Source: PXAP01 sp046483315
GTDB taxonomy: Bacteria > Bacteroidota > Bacteroidia > Bacteroidales > PUMT01
Assembly: GCA_046483315.1 (NCBI GenBank)
Contig: JAWODJ010000112.1
Coordinates: 1-64,000 of the forward strand
Direction of reading: 5' to 3'
Length of the DNA stretch: 64,000 nt
Of this stretch, positions 35,346 to 44,325 are shown piece by piece. Position numbers and translations under genes: made by a program. The notes under the pieces were generated by a model. The model worked only from the letters and a program-made list of their open reading frames with translations, made no database searches and was not told where the DNA came from. Numbering within the stretch: position 1 is the first letter of the stretch; each line of letters begins with the position of its first letter.

Positions 35346-37757
35346 ATGAAAAATTCCAATGACATATTTACTTCCAATATATTAGCTGCAAAAAGAGACC
35401 TTTTTAAATACTGGTATTTAATTGCAATATCCCTGGTAATAGCAATAGGCATTGCTCTTGCTTATATAAAATTCAGTGCCAGAACATACAGGGTCGGATC
35501 ATCCATTCTGTTGAAAATTGATAAGAACCAGAACTACGGAGGAGGTTCAGACGATATTTTAAAGGCATTTGATTTTATGATCCAGGACAAAACCTTCCAG
35601 AATGAGATATACTTTATTCAGTCCCTTCCCCTGGTAAGGGAAGTCGTGAATGAAATGAATCTGCGTATATCATATTTCATGCAGGAAGAAGGAATCCCCA
35701 AACGCTTCACTTTCAGCCGTAAAAATATATATAAAGATTCGCCTTTCATTGTAATACCGAATGAAGGACATCTTCAACCGGTTAATCTTGATTATCATCT
35801 GAAAATTATTGATGATGAACGGTTTTTGATTTCTGCCACAGGTGAGGAAATATCGTTAATGGATTTCGGCCGGGAACAGATTGTTACTTCTGTGGCGAAT
35901 TATAATTTGAACGGGGCATATAAATTCGGCAGTCCGATTGAGACTGAAAATTCTTCCTTTACCGTTGTTTTAAATTCCAATTTCAACCCTGCAGACTTTA
36001 TTGGAAAAGATCTCTTTTTCAGGTTTAACCATTTGAATCATCTTGCCTCTTATTTTAAGAATTCATTGTCTGTCAGTGCACAGGGAATTGAATCAACAAT
36101 GGCAGAGATAACTTTTAATACAGAGAATCACAGGCTCGGCACTGACTTTTTGAATGTACTGACAAGCAAGTATATAGAGAACAATATTGACGAGGCAAAT
36201 CTTATGGCAAATAAAACCATAGAGCATATTGACAGACAGCTGGTTGATGTTTCTGGCGATCTGAATGTATCAGAGCAGCAATTACAAAATATCAGAAGCA
36301 ATCACAGCATAATGAACATAGATGAAAAGGCTGAAAACATACATAATCAGTTGAACGAATCCAGAAATCTAAGAGATGAAGCTCAGAGGAGGCTTAATCA
36401 TCTTGAGCAGTTAAATGATCATTTCATTCAATACAAGGATTCTTCACGGATCCTTGCCCCCTCTTCGCTCGGACTTACTGATCCTCTTCTTAACAATCTC
36501 ATACAGGAGCTAACCACCTTAAACTCCGAAAAACAACGTATCATAAGCCAGGACCAGGTAAAAAGTCCCCGGCTTCAAACCATCGACATCAGTATTGAAA
36601 CGCTGAAAAATGCAATTGAAGATAATTTAAGCTTCACCATCAATACAGCCAGACGTGAAATCAGCAACCTTAATGAAAAAATAAATGAACTAAACAGCGA
36701 ATTTGCAGAATTACCGGGAACCCAGAGAGAACTGCTGGGAATTGAGAGAAGGTTTAATCTTAACGATGCAATATATACCTCCCTGCTTGAACGAAGAATA
36801 CAGGCACAAATAATAAAGGCTTCAAAGCTGCCTGATGCGAAAATAATAGAGCCTCCAAGGTATATGGGCATAGCTAAACCCAATAAGATAATAATTTTGT
36901 TCCTGGCCATATTTGCAGGATTGTCATTCCCTACAGTTCTTATTCTTCTCAGAAAAATAATAGCAAACAGGGTTTCCAACAAGGAAGACATAAAAATAAT
37001 CACCAGTATACCGGTAATAGGGTCCATCAGTCACAATGATTACTCCGAGCAGAATATTGTAAAAGCCTATCCAAGCTCGCCGCTTACCGAAGCATTCCAT
37101 ATTCTGCGAAGCAACCTGGTTTATTATCTTCACGGCAATAATAATCAGACTATCCTTGTCACCTCCTCTATTCCCGGCGAAGGCAAATCCTTTTCAGCAG
37201 TCAACCTGGCTACAAGCTTTGCAATGGCAAACAGCAAAACCATACTTGTTGAATTTGATCTGAGAAATCCCAACAGGTATGCCGATGCGTTTAAAGCAAA
37301 TGAACTGGTTGGGCTCAGCTCCTACCTGATAAACAAAGCAACCCTGGATGAAATAACAGTTCCTTCGGATATATCAAACCTGGATATTATTCAGGCCGGG
37401 CAAATACCGCCAAATCCGGTAGAGCTGATATCCGGCAGAAAAACAAGCGAGCTGCTGAACGAACTGAAAGAAAAATACGATTATATTATCCTTGACACTC
37501 CACCGTATGGTCTGGTAACCGATTCATTCCTTCTGATGCACCATGCAGATATAAAGATTTTTGTAACCCGCCTGGGCTATACAAAGAAAAGGGCTCTTTC
37601 AGCAAATGCTGAAGATATAGAGAGCAAGAATATTGACAACCTTTATATACTGATGAATGATGATAAGGAGGATAAAATGGGTTACGGGAAATACACTTAT
37701 ATGAAAAAAGAAAAAAAATCCACCGGAATTTCCAGAAGAAAGATAGCGGTGTTTTAA
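35346..37757 (+). CDS. Wzc-like polysaccharide co-polymerase and tyrosine autokinase
   Basis: An 803-residue inner-membrane protein: an N-terminal Wzz domain with a first membrane helix (LIAISLVIAIGIALAYIKF), a long periplasmic coiled-coil region (about 270-490), a second helix near 515-535, and a C-terminal BY-kinase domain. The Walker A is SSIPGEGKS (607-615), Walker A' is VEFDLRNP, and Walker B is IILDTPP. The C-terminal tail carries clustered tyrosines 780, 783 and 785 (GYGKYTYMKK), the autophosphorylation sites expected for this class. It controls chain length and export with the Wza partner 30 bp upstream. An upstream start at 35229 would overlap the wza gene and is unlikely. No Wzb-type phosphatase is nearby. 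Confidence 0.93.
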   Translation: MKNSNDIFTSNILAAKRDLFKYWYLIAISLVIAIGIALAYIKFSARTYRVGSSILLKIDKNQNYGGGSDDILKAFDFMIQDKTFQNEIYFIQSLPLVREVVNEMNLRISYFMQEEGIPKRFTFSRKNIYKDSPFIVIPNEGHLQPVNLDYHLKIIDDERFLISATGEEISLMDFGREQIVTSVANYNLNGAYKFGSPIETENSSFTVVLNSNFNPADFIGKDLFFRFNHLNHLASYFKNSLSVSAQGIESTMAEITFNTENHRLGTDFLNVLTSKYIENNIDEANLMANKTIEHIDRQLVDVSGDLNVSEQQLQNIRSNHSIMNIDEKAENIHNQLNESRNLRDEAQRRLNHLEQLNDHFIQYKDSSRILAPSSLGLTDPLLNNLIQELTTLNSEKQRIISQDQVKSPRLQTIDISIETLKNAIEDNLSFTINTARREISNLNEKINELNSEFAELPGTQRELLGIERRFNLNDAIYTSLLERRIQAQIIKASKLPDAKIIEPPRYMGIAKPNKIIILFLAIFAGLSFPTVLILLRKIIANRVSNKEDIKIITSIPVIGSISHNDYSEQNIVKAYPSSPLTEAFHILRSNLVYYLHGNNNQTILVTSSIPGEGKSFSAVNLATSFAMANSKTILVEFDLRNPNRYADAFKANELVGLSSYLINKATLDEITVPSDISNLDIIQAGQIPPNPVELISGRKTSELLNELKEKYDYIILDTPPYGLVTDSFLLMHHADIKIFVTRLGYTKKRALSANAEDIESKNIDNLYILMNDDKEDKMGYGKYTYMKKEKKSTGISRRKIAVF

Positions 37758-37800
37758 CCTGGATTAATATATTAGGGATGTGGACTTTGATACGGGCCGG

Positions 37801-38880
37801 TTAATACTGATCCCTGCCCCTGAGTAGTAAATCTGCAACATTTAAAAAGATCTTTTTTACCCTCCATGGAATTCTTACTTTATGAAGGAACCTTTTGAAT
37901 CTCATTAAAGGATTTAAATAATACAGGGAAGGAGATAAAAAATCAGTTGATTCTTCCTTTGACACAATTATTTCTGCCCCAAGCGAATCTTTAAACTTTT
38001 TCAATCCCTTATTCCCTTTTCCGGCGGGTATCGCTCCTAAATTATAACACGAATAGCCTTCCTTTTTCAGGCTCAGAGTCCCTTCATAAAGAAGAAACGA
38101 TGGCACCGATTTAAGGTAACCATTTTTGCTTATCCCCATAAGAGTGCCATATGCCCTGCCTATTGAATCGAGGAAAAGCTGCACACCCAGGATCTCATTT
38201 TTATGCCCGGCATAAAACAGTCTGGCCTTCTTTTTTTTCAGCAAACTTTCCAGTACACCTTTATCTGAAAAGGGAATGCCCAGGGGCATGTAACTTCCAT
38301 AACCCTTTGATTTCCTGATTTCCCTTGTAGAAGTAAGAAGATCAAATAATTTATCCAGCACCTTTTTTGAGTATGTTGACTTAAAGATTACGCCTTCTCT
38401 GGCAGCCTTTCTGGCCCTTCGTCTTATTTCCGGATCAAATCCTTTTATAATGCTCTCATTATCTTTATTAAGATCCATATAATACTCCATCCTGGCAAAT
38501 TCCCTGAACCTGCCCGGCCCGGCAGGAATATAGTTTATAAAGTCATATGATTTTATTATCACCCTGATATAACCATTCTTAACAGCATAATCAAGTAATG
38601 CATTTTTACACATGCCGGGTAATTCCTTTTCACCCTGCCATGAACTGATACCTGCATAAAAAAAGAGCTGTTTTTCGGGCCCTTTCCCGATTTTAACCTC
38701 AAGTCCGCCAATCAGTGCCACAACCTGCTCATTCTGAACAAAGCTTAAAAGGAGCGGTTCCCTGGTGGCGGAAGAGACAGCATGCAGCCAGGCACTTGTC
38801 ATAAAAACACTGCCATTATATTTTTTCAGCAGCTCATCCCATGTTTCCGGGTTATGATACTTTTTAATGGTTATCCTCAT
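37801..38880 (-). CDS. FemAB-like / GNAT-fold acyl- or aminoacyltransferase
   Basis: A 359-residue protein of the FemAB/Acetyltransf_6 group common in exopolysaccharide loci. Features include an N-terminal YHNPETWDELLKKYNGSVFMT, the middle RRRARKAAREGVIFK segment, and the C-terminal acceptor-site region GVQLFLDSIGRAYGTLMG with GAIPAGKGNKGLKKFKDSLG. Members transfer acyl or amino-acyl groups; here polysaccharide decoration is more likely than peptidoglycan bridging, by context. It is inverted relative to its neighbours, and its start faces a 278-bp intergenic region. Confidence 0.78.
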   Translation of the reverse strand: MRITIKKYHNPETWDELLKKYNGSVFMTSAWLHAVSSATREPLLLSFVQNEQVVALIGGLEVKIGKGPEKQLFFYAGISSWQGEKELPGMCKNALLDYAVKNGYIRVIIKSYDFINYIPAGPGRFREFARMEYYMDLNKDNESIIKGFDPEIRRRARKAAREGVIFKSTYSKKVLDKLFDLLTSTREIRKSKGYGSYMPLGIPFSDKGVLESLLKKKKARLFYAGHKNEILGVQLFLDSIGRAYGTLMGISKNGYLKSVPSFLLYEGTLSLKKEGYSCYNLGAIPAGKGNKGLKKFKDSLGAEIIVSKEESTDFLSPSLYYLNPLMRFKRFLHKVRIPWRVKKIFLNVADLLLRGRDQY

Positions 38881-39028
38881 TCTGTCTGATCAGGTATTTT
38901 AAAAAATTTCAGAAAGCCTTTCATCGGGGATCATCCGTGACATTCTGGTAATAAATAACAGTTTTACAAAGCATATTGTTTAATTGCAAAAAAATATCAT
39001 ATCACATTGAACAATATTTAACTTTTAT

Positions 39029-39145
39029 CCTTAATGAGACTGAAGGTGTTAAAGTAATTTTCCCTGCGGGATACCTTAATGAATACGTAAAATATCAACA
39101 ATTGTCTCATATATATTCTTCAGGTATTCATAAGTAATATTTTAC
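39029..39145 (+). promoter_or_regulatory. Structured leader candidate upstream of the glycosyltransferase operon
   Basis: This AT-rich interval holds interleaved repeats just before the ATG at 39159. ATGAATAC (39079-39086) pairs perfectly with GTATTCAT (39124-39131). GTAAAATAT (39087-39095) pairs perfectly with ATATTTTAC (39137-39145). The order A-B-A'-B' allows mutually exclusive stems or a pseudoknot. TGAGAC (39035) and GTCTCA (39104) form a further pair, and CCTTAATGA is directly repeated at 39029 and 39074. It could be a folded mRNA leader or regulator sites. No known riboswitch was recognised. Confidence 0.4.
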
Positions 39146-39158
39146 CCTGATTCATTCA

Positions 39159-39947
39159 ATGAAGATTGATTTATATAATATAAAACTGGATATAAAAAGC
39201 TCTGCCGGGGTAATTGCTGATTGCAGGAATTTTTTTCATTCAAACCGTGTCAGCACTCTTTTCTTTCTGAATGCACACTGTTTCAATGTTGCACAGAAGG
39301 AGGCCGTATACCGTAAAGCCATAAATGAATCGGACCTTCTGCTTAATGACGGTATAGGCATCAGTATTGCATGCAGGATGGCAGGTATTAAACCTGTTGA
39401 AAACCTTAACGGTACAGATCTGATACCAGTGATTCTTTCACTTGCCGCCAGGGAAAAAGTAAAAATATTCTTACTGGGAGGGAAAGATGGTGTTGCTGAA
39501 AAAGCCGCCGTTAAAATAAAAGAAAAGATCCCGGGGATTGAAATAGCCGGTACAGAGTCAGGTTATTTCAGCGGCAACCGGGGAAAAGAGGTAATTAACA
39601 GAATTAATGATTCCCGGGCAGACCTGCTGCTCCTGGGCATGGGTGTGCCTAAACAGGAATTATGGGCTGTCAGGAACAAACCGTTGTTAAAGAATGTCAA
39701 ACTTATTATTGCCGGTGGTGCTATCCTGGACTTCATTTCCGGTCAGATAAAAAGGGCTCCTTTATGGGTGAGGAGAAATAATCTCGAATGGTTATACCGG
39801 CTTTATCTGGAACCAGGAAGATTGTGGAAAAGATACACTGCCGGTAATATTCTTTTTTTCTACCACCTGGTAAAATTGAAATTTTTCCCCGGGAACGAAA
39901 AAAAATCTCCTCTCAGAATTAGCAAACAAATCAAAGTTCAGAATTAA
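39159..39947 (+). CDS. WecG/TagA/CpsF family glycosyltransferase
   Basis: A 262-residue GT26 enzyme. Signatures are FLNAHCFNVA, the LLNDGIGISIACRMAG block with its catalytic aspartate, NLNGTDLIP, FLLGGKDGVAEKAA, and LLLGMGVPKQELW, ending with the C-terminal RAPLWVRRNNLEWLYRLYLEP membrane-association tail. These enzymes add N-acetylmannosaminuronic acid, ManNAc or a similar sugar to the lipid-linked first sugar, so this one probably makes the second linkage. It heads a tightly spaced plus-strand run to 47086 and starts just after the structured leader. Confidence 0.93.
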   Translation: MKIDLYNIKLDIKSSAGVIADCRNFFHSNRVSTLFFLNAHCFNVAQKEAVYRKAINESDLLLNDGIGISIACRMAGIKPVENLNGTDLIPVILSLAAREKVKIFLLGGKDGVAEKAAVKIKEKIPGIEIAGTESGYFSGNRGKEVINRINDSRADLLLLGMGVPKQELWAVRNKPLLKNVKLIIAGGAILDFISGQIKRAPLWVRRNNLEWLYRLYLEPGRLWKRYTAGNILFFYHLVKLKFFPGNEKKSPLRISKQIKVQN

Positions 39948-39948
39948 A

Positions 39949-40812
39949 ATGAAACGAATAGCACTCTTCAGATTTCATCATCAGTTCGAAAGAAACAGGC
40001 ATCTTTTAAAGTTTTTAAAATACCTGAATCCTGAAATGGAGATATACGGCCTTTACGGAGGACCTCCGGAAAAATTTTCTGAAGCTGGTTATATGCTGGA
40101 TGAGGTGCTTACTCATAATTTTCTGATAGAAGACAGGGATTCAACCTGGAAATGGAAACACAGTGACATGGCTTTTCAACTCTGGTACAGGGATTACGGA
40201 CACCAGGTTGATTTCGACATGATGCATTCAGTTGAATGGGATCTGCTTTACTTTGAATCTCTTGATAAGTTGTTCGGCCATGCAGACCAAAACACTCTTG
40301 CTCTTACCGGGCTGGTGCCATTGAACAGAATTGAAAAAAGGTGGTACTGGACCAGACATGAAACAGAAAGGCCGGAGTGGTTAAAATTACATGACTATTT
40401 CAAAACAAATTTCAACTATAATAAAGCTCCTTTCGGAATGATCGGACCAGGTACATCCCTTCCCCGGAACTTCCTGGAAAAGATCAAAGACGTTGAAATA
40501 CCATATCTCTCGAACGATGAATTAAGAATTCCAATGCTGGCCCAGGTGTTCGGCTTTAAAATGGAGGATACAAAATTCTACAGAAAATGGTTTTCCGACC
40601 GTGAGCTGAAATATTTCAATTCAAATGCCATCGGAATTGATATCAGAACAATTGAAAAGCAGCTTAAAAAGAAGAACGGAAGACGCGCCTTTCATCCCTG
40701 TAACATGTCACTGACTTATGAACAGCTGGTTGGCCTTCACAATCTGATCAGGGAAAATACCTCCTCCCGGACCAGGAATACCAGTTTTCTCTCTCTTTTA
40801 AAAAATGCATAA
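39949..40812 (+). CDS. Unrecognised protein in polysaccharide operon
   Basis: A 287-residue soluble protein beginning one base after the WecG stop and overlapping the next gene by eight bases. I do not recognise the family. It starts IALFRFHHQFERNRHLLKFL, is rich in Trp, Tyr, His and Asp, and has an acidic-aromatic stretch (MMHSVEWDLLYFESLDKLF) and a FGMIGPGTSLPRNFLEKI loop. The N-terminal strand followed by a GLYGGPPE turn could be a nucleotide-sugar fold, but no DxD or HxxxE motif is clear. There is no signal peptide or membrane helix. A glycosyltransferase or sugar-modifying role is guessed only from position. Confidence 0.6.
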   Translation: MKRIALFRFHHQFERNRHLLKFLKYLNPEMEIYGLYGGPPEKFSEAGYMLDEVLTHNFLIEDRDSTWKWKHSDMAFQLWYRDYGHQVDFDMMHSVEWDLLYFESLDKLFGHADQNTLALTGLVPLNRIEKRWYWTRHETERPEWLKLHDYFKTNFNYNKAPFGMIGPGTSLPRNFLEKIKDVEIPYLSNDELRIPMLAQVFGFKMEDTKFYRKWFSDRELKYFNSNAIGIDIRTIEKQLKKKNGRRAFHPCNMSLTYEQLVGLHNLIRENTSSRTRNTSFLSLLKNA

Positions 40813-42205
40813 AGCCATGTCCTTTATACTTCTTGTTTTCCTTACAATTTTCCCGGCATGCTTTAAAGACAGTCCCGGGATTGATACAGACCCGATTGAT
40901 CTTCCTGCAGATGCAGGTCTCCGGGATATTGATTTATGGGATCCTCCCGTTACAGCCATACATATTGACCCGCTGAACACCGATGATCCCGTTAAAGACG
41001 GTTCAGTCCAGCACCCATTCAGCTCATTCAGTGAAATCACCTGGAACGACGGTGCCGTCTATGCACTGCGAAGAGGGACAACAACCGAGACCGGAACCAT
41101 CATGATTTTCGCCGACAATGTTACCCTTGCCTCCTACGGAAAAGGTGCCAGGCCGGTAATAAAAAGCCTCTCTGAAGACTATGCCGTTTCAACAAGCTGG
41201 CAGGGCGGTCATAACATAACCATCAGAGACATCGAAGTGCATGCCCCTGATGCCATTAGTTCGGTCATCTTCAGAACAAACAGCACCAATGGTAAAGTAA
41301 TAAATGTCAGGCTTCACGGTTCCGAATGGGGTTTGCGGGCACTTAACAATATAGACGGTCTCTATATTTACAATACAGAGATATTTGATACCGCCGATGA
41401 CGGTATTTTTATAAGGGAAACACGCAATATTGAGATTGCGCATAGCCATATACACCGGGTAAACCGAAACTGGAAGCCTCCATCAACACCCGAAGACGAT
41501 GCCTCCGGAGACGGCATACAGTTATACCTGTGCAATGACTGGCACGTGCACCACAATATCATTGACAGGTCAGATACCGGCAATAAATTCTGTTTTATCT
41601 CCAACAACCCGGAGCAGGATAACGGAATATTTGAATACAATCTTCTCAGCGGGCCGAGACCACCCGGTTACTCAATATATATAGGTGACGGCAGAAATAT
41701 AATTATCCGTTACAATTATATAACAGGCCCTTCACAGTCACCCCTCTGGTCACATGCCTCAGGCCTGAAAATTTATTACAACATTTTCACAAACATTTCG
41801 GGCCCTCTTCTGGTAAGCGGCTCGGCTGAAGTTTACAACAATTTATTTTACAATAATGCTATGGGAATCGAAGGCGGGAGGATAACGGCAAAAAACAATA
41901 TTTTCGACCTGGGCGCGGTGGACAGACCCAGGTTCAATGTAAGGGATCTCACCGAAAGCAACAATTTATTTGTCTATGGTCTGCCTACCCGGAATTCGGA
42001 AACGGGAGATCCCCGGTTTGCCGATCCGGAGAACGGGAATTTCAGATTGTTGCCAGAATCCGATTGCATTGATAAAGGAGCTGATGTCAACTTAAAACAG
42101 GATATTGAAGGCAACCGGGTTCCTGCAGGCAGTTCGCCTGATATCGGACCATTTGAGTTCCGGCCGGATAACCGTAAAAAATATACACATACATATGCCA
42201 GATAA
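40805..42205 (+). CDS. Parallel beta-helix lipoprotein (pectate-lyase-like fold)
   Basis: A 466-residue lipoprotein (signal to FPAC, cysteine about residue 19) with a right-handed parallel beta-helix. It opens with HIDPLNTDDPVKDGSVQHPF, a phrase typical of DUF1565/Beta_helix proteins, followed by TLASYGKGARPVI. Helix rungs run from about 120 to 400 (NITIRDIEV, IRETRNIEIAHSHIH, NDWHVHHNIIDRS, RNIIIRYNYITG). It closes with CIDKGADVNLKQDIEGN and a DIGPFEF cap. Such proteins are polysaccharide lyases, epimerases or binding proteins. It shares its plan with the T9SS protein at 48104-50056. It overlaps both neighbours (8 and 11 bp), so translation is coupled to the polysaccharide operon. Confidence 0.85.
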   Translation: MHKAMSFILLVFLTIFPACFKDSPGIDTDPIDLPADAGLRDIDLWDPPVTAIHIDPLNTDDPVKDGSVQHPFSSFSEITWNDGAVYALRRGTTTETGTIMIFADNVTLASYGKGARPVIKSLSEDYAVSTSWQGGHNITIRDIEVHAPDAISSVIFRTNSTNGKVINVRLHGSEWGLRALNNIDGLYIYNTEIFDTADDGIFIRETRNIEIAHSHIHRVNRNWKPPSTPEDDASGDGIQLYLCNDWHVHHNIIDRSDTGNKFCFISNNPEQDNGIFEYNLLSGPRPPGYSIYIGDGRNIIIRYNYITGPSQSPLWSHASGLKIYYNIFTNISGPLLVSGSAEVYNNLFYNNAMGIEGGRITAKNNIFDLGAVDRPRFNVRDLTESNNLFVYGLPTRNSETGDPRFADPENGNFRLLPESDCIDKGADVNLKQDIEGNRVPAGSSPDIGPFEFRPDNRKKYTHTYAR

Positions 42206-43142
42206 CAATAAACAAATATTTCATATCGCATGTGCTGTCGATGACTCCTTCAGTTATCCGCTGTCGGTAATGCTTCTCTCCTGCCTGGAAAACAACAGGC
42301 AGCACAATTTAAAAATACATTTGTTCAGCGCATCCCTTTCAGCGAAATCTGTCGAACTGTTTGACGATCTTGTCACACAATATGGCCAGCAGTTTAAATT
42401 CTACAGACTCAATAATGATGTTTTTGAAGGATTACCCGTAAGCAACAGGATTTCCGTTGCATCATATTACCGCATTATAATGCCCGAACATATAGATCCT
42501 TCTGTTGAAAAATATCTTTATCTCGATGCAGACGTGATCATAAACAATGATCTTGAATCACTTTTCATGATCAACACGGGTGATAAAATACTTGCTGCAG
42601 TGAATGATATAACCTCGGTCGATATGAAACTTGAACAAAAGCATAATATACCGGAGAGGCATAAATATTTCAATGCAGGTGTACTGTTAATTAACAAAAA
42701 TAACTGGCTGAAGCAGGATGCGGGAAAACGGGTTCTCCGTTATCTCAAAGAAAACCGTGAATTATGCGACTATCATGACCAGGATGGTTTAAACGGCGCT
42801 CTGTACAAAGACAGGCTGACAATTTCACCTGTATGGAATCAACAAGTCGGGCTGTTCTTTGTTGATAGTGATATCATCAGGGAAGTTTACCCCGATGATA
42901 TTGAAAAGGCAAAAAGAGATCCGTTCATCATTCATTTCAACGGTGGCGAAAAACCATGGAACCGGGTATCGGCACACCCTTTTAAAAAAGAGTTTAAGAA
43001 GTATGCCAGGCTGGTAAACACTTTTAATTATTCGGAAAAAGCCGGTTTTAAAAAACTTGTAAAACGCCATCTGATTTACGGGTTGTTCGGATGGAGAAAT
43101 GTCAGCAGATACTATTACAAAAAAACAAAAACAACAGGATAG
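42195..43142 (+). CDS. GT8 family glycosyltransferase
   Basis: A 315-residue GT-A glycosyltransferase of the LgtC/GlgA-like GT8 family. It starts HIACAVDDSFSYPLSVML, carries the metal-binding DxD in YLYLDADVIINND (Asp111, Asp113), and the NAGVLLINKNNW segment and DQDGLNGALYKDRL motif typical of GT8. It likely adds a galactosyl or glucosyl residue from the UDP-sugar with retention of configuration. The ATG at 42195 overlaps the beta-helix gene by 11 bp; an upstream ATG at 42105 would lie deep within that gene. The next gene starts 3 bp after its stop. Confidence 0.92.
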   Translation: MPDNNKQIFHIACAVDDSFSYPLSVMLLSCLENNRQHNLKIHLFSASLSAKSVELFDDLVTQYGQQFKFYRLNNDVFEGLPVSNRISVASYYRIIMPEHIDPSVEKYLYLDADVIINNDLESLFMINTGDKILAAVNDITSVDMKLEQKHNIPERHKYFNAGVLLINKNNWLKQDAGKRVLRYLKENRELCDYHDQDGLNGALYKDRLTISPVWNQQVGLFFVDSDIIREVYPDDIEKAKRDPFIIHFNGGEKPWNRVSAHPFKKEFKKYARLVNTFNYSEKAGFKKLVKRHLIYGLFGWRNVSRYYYKKTKTTG

Positions 43143-43145
43143 AAA

Positions 43146-44321
43146 ATGGAAATAAACGGCAAACCGGGAAAGATAATGTACCTGACTCACCTTGATGCCA
43201 GGGACAAACGGGAGTGGTCGGGAACACTATACTACATGGCACAATCACTAAAAAAACACGCCGGAGAAGTTGTTTATGCCGGACCGTACTATCCGAAACT
43301 ACTGTTTCTTATCTTAAAAATAATAAACAGGCTCTCTCTTATTATCTTTAAGAAAAGATATAACACACCCTATAACTATTTCCTGTCGCTCGTATATAAA
43401 TACCATTTTACAAAGAAGATAAGAAAAGAAAAGCCGGATATTGTTTTTGCACCGGCAGCTTCGGGAGAGATGAGCAGGTTGAAAACCGATCGCCCCGTCA
43501 TCTATCTTGGAGATATAACATTGAATTTGCTGATAGACCGTTATCCAAATTTCACCAATCTCTCCCGGCTCTCGTTATGGGAAGGGGAGATTGTCGAAAG
43601 AAGCACCTTCAGAAATGCAGCAGCGCTGGTCTTCTCTTCACAGTGGGCAGCTGATTCAGCCATGAATGATTATAACGTTCCCCCTGAAAAAATTCACATC
43701 ATCCCATACGGTGCCAATATGGACAGGCTTCCCGAAAAGGAAGAGGTTACAGTTAAAAAGATCGGCAGGCCTTTAAAACTGCTGTTTTTGGGAGTGGACT
43801 GGGTAAGGAAGGGAGGAGACATCGTGTTCAACACTTTTATTGAGCTTAAAAAACAGGGAATTGATGTTGAACTGACTGTCATTGGCTGCACGCCACCGGA
43901 GAAATACCGGGACCCCGCAATGAAAGTTATACCGTTCCTTAACAAGAATAATGAAAAGGATGCTGAAGTACTCTATAATATTCTGATGGACAGCAACTTT
44001 CTTTTCGTCCCTTCAAGGTCAGACTGTACGCCCATAGCTTTTTGTGAGGCAAATGCATTTGGTTTGCCGGTAATTACAACAGATGTAGGAGGTATCGGTT
44101 CGGTTATCGAAGATGGCGTGAACGGCCATCTGTTAAGTCCCGATGACCCGCCTGCACGTTATGCGGCGATCATATCATCCTATAATGATAATAACGGCAA
44201 CTATTCAGCATTTGTAAAGAGCAGCCGTGAATACTATGAAAAAAATCTGAACTGGGATCAGTGGGGCAGGTCGATGGACAGGCTGATGACGGCATTGATC
44301 CGTGCAGAAAACAGCAATTAA
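43146..44321 (+). CDS. GT4 family glycosyltransferase
   Basis: A 391-residue GT-B enzyme. The C-terminal donor domain has KLLFLGVDWVRKGGDIVF (strand after the linker) and the nucleotide-sugar site FVPSRSDCTPIAFCEANAFG with LPVITTDVGGIGSVIEDGVNG, including the E-x7-E-like acidic pair. The N-terminal acceptor domain is shorter and contains a basic amphipathic stretch (KIINRLSLIIFKKRYN) likely to contact the membrane. Linkage and donor cannot be inferred. It sits 3 bp after the GT8 gene and 4 bp ahead of the next. Confidence 0.92.
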   Translation: MEINGKPGKIMYLTHLDARDKREWSGTLYYMAQSLKKHAGEVVYAGPYYPKLLFLILKIINRLSLIIFKKRYNTPYNYFLSLVYKYHFTKKIRKEKPDIVFAPAASGEMSRLKTDRPVIYLGDITLNLLIDRYPNFTNLSRLSLWEGEIVERSTFRNAAALVFSSQWAADSAMNDYNVPPEKIHIIPYGANMDRLPEKEEVTVKKIGRPLKLLFLGVDWVRKGGDIVFNTFIELKKQGIDVELTVIGCTPPEKYRDPAMKVIPFLNKNNEKDAEVLYNILMDSNFLFVPSRSDCTPIAFCEANAFGLPVITTDVGGIGSVIEDGVNGHLLSPDDPPARYAAIISSYNDNNGNYSAFVKSSREYYEKNLNWDQWGRSMDRLMTALIRAENSN

Positions 44322-44325
44322 CAAT

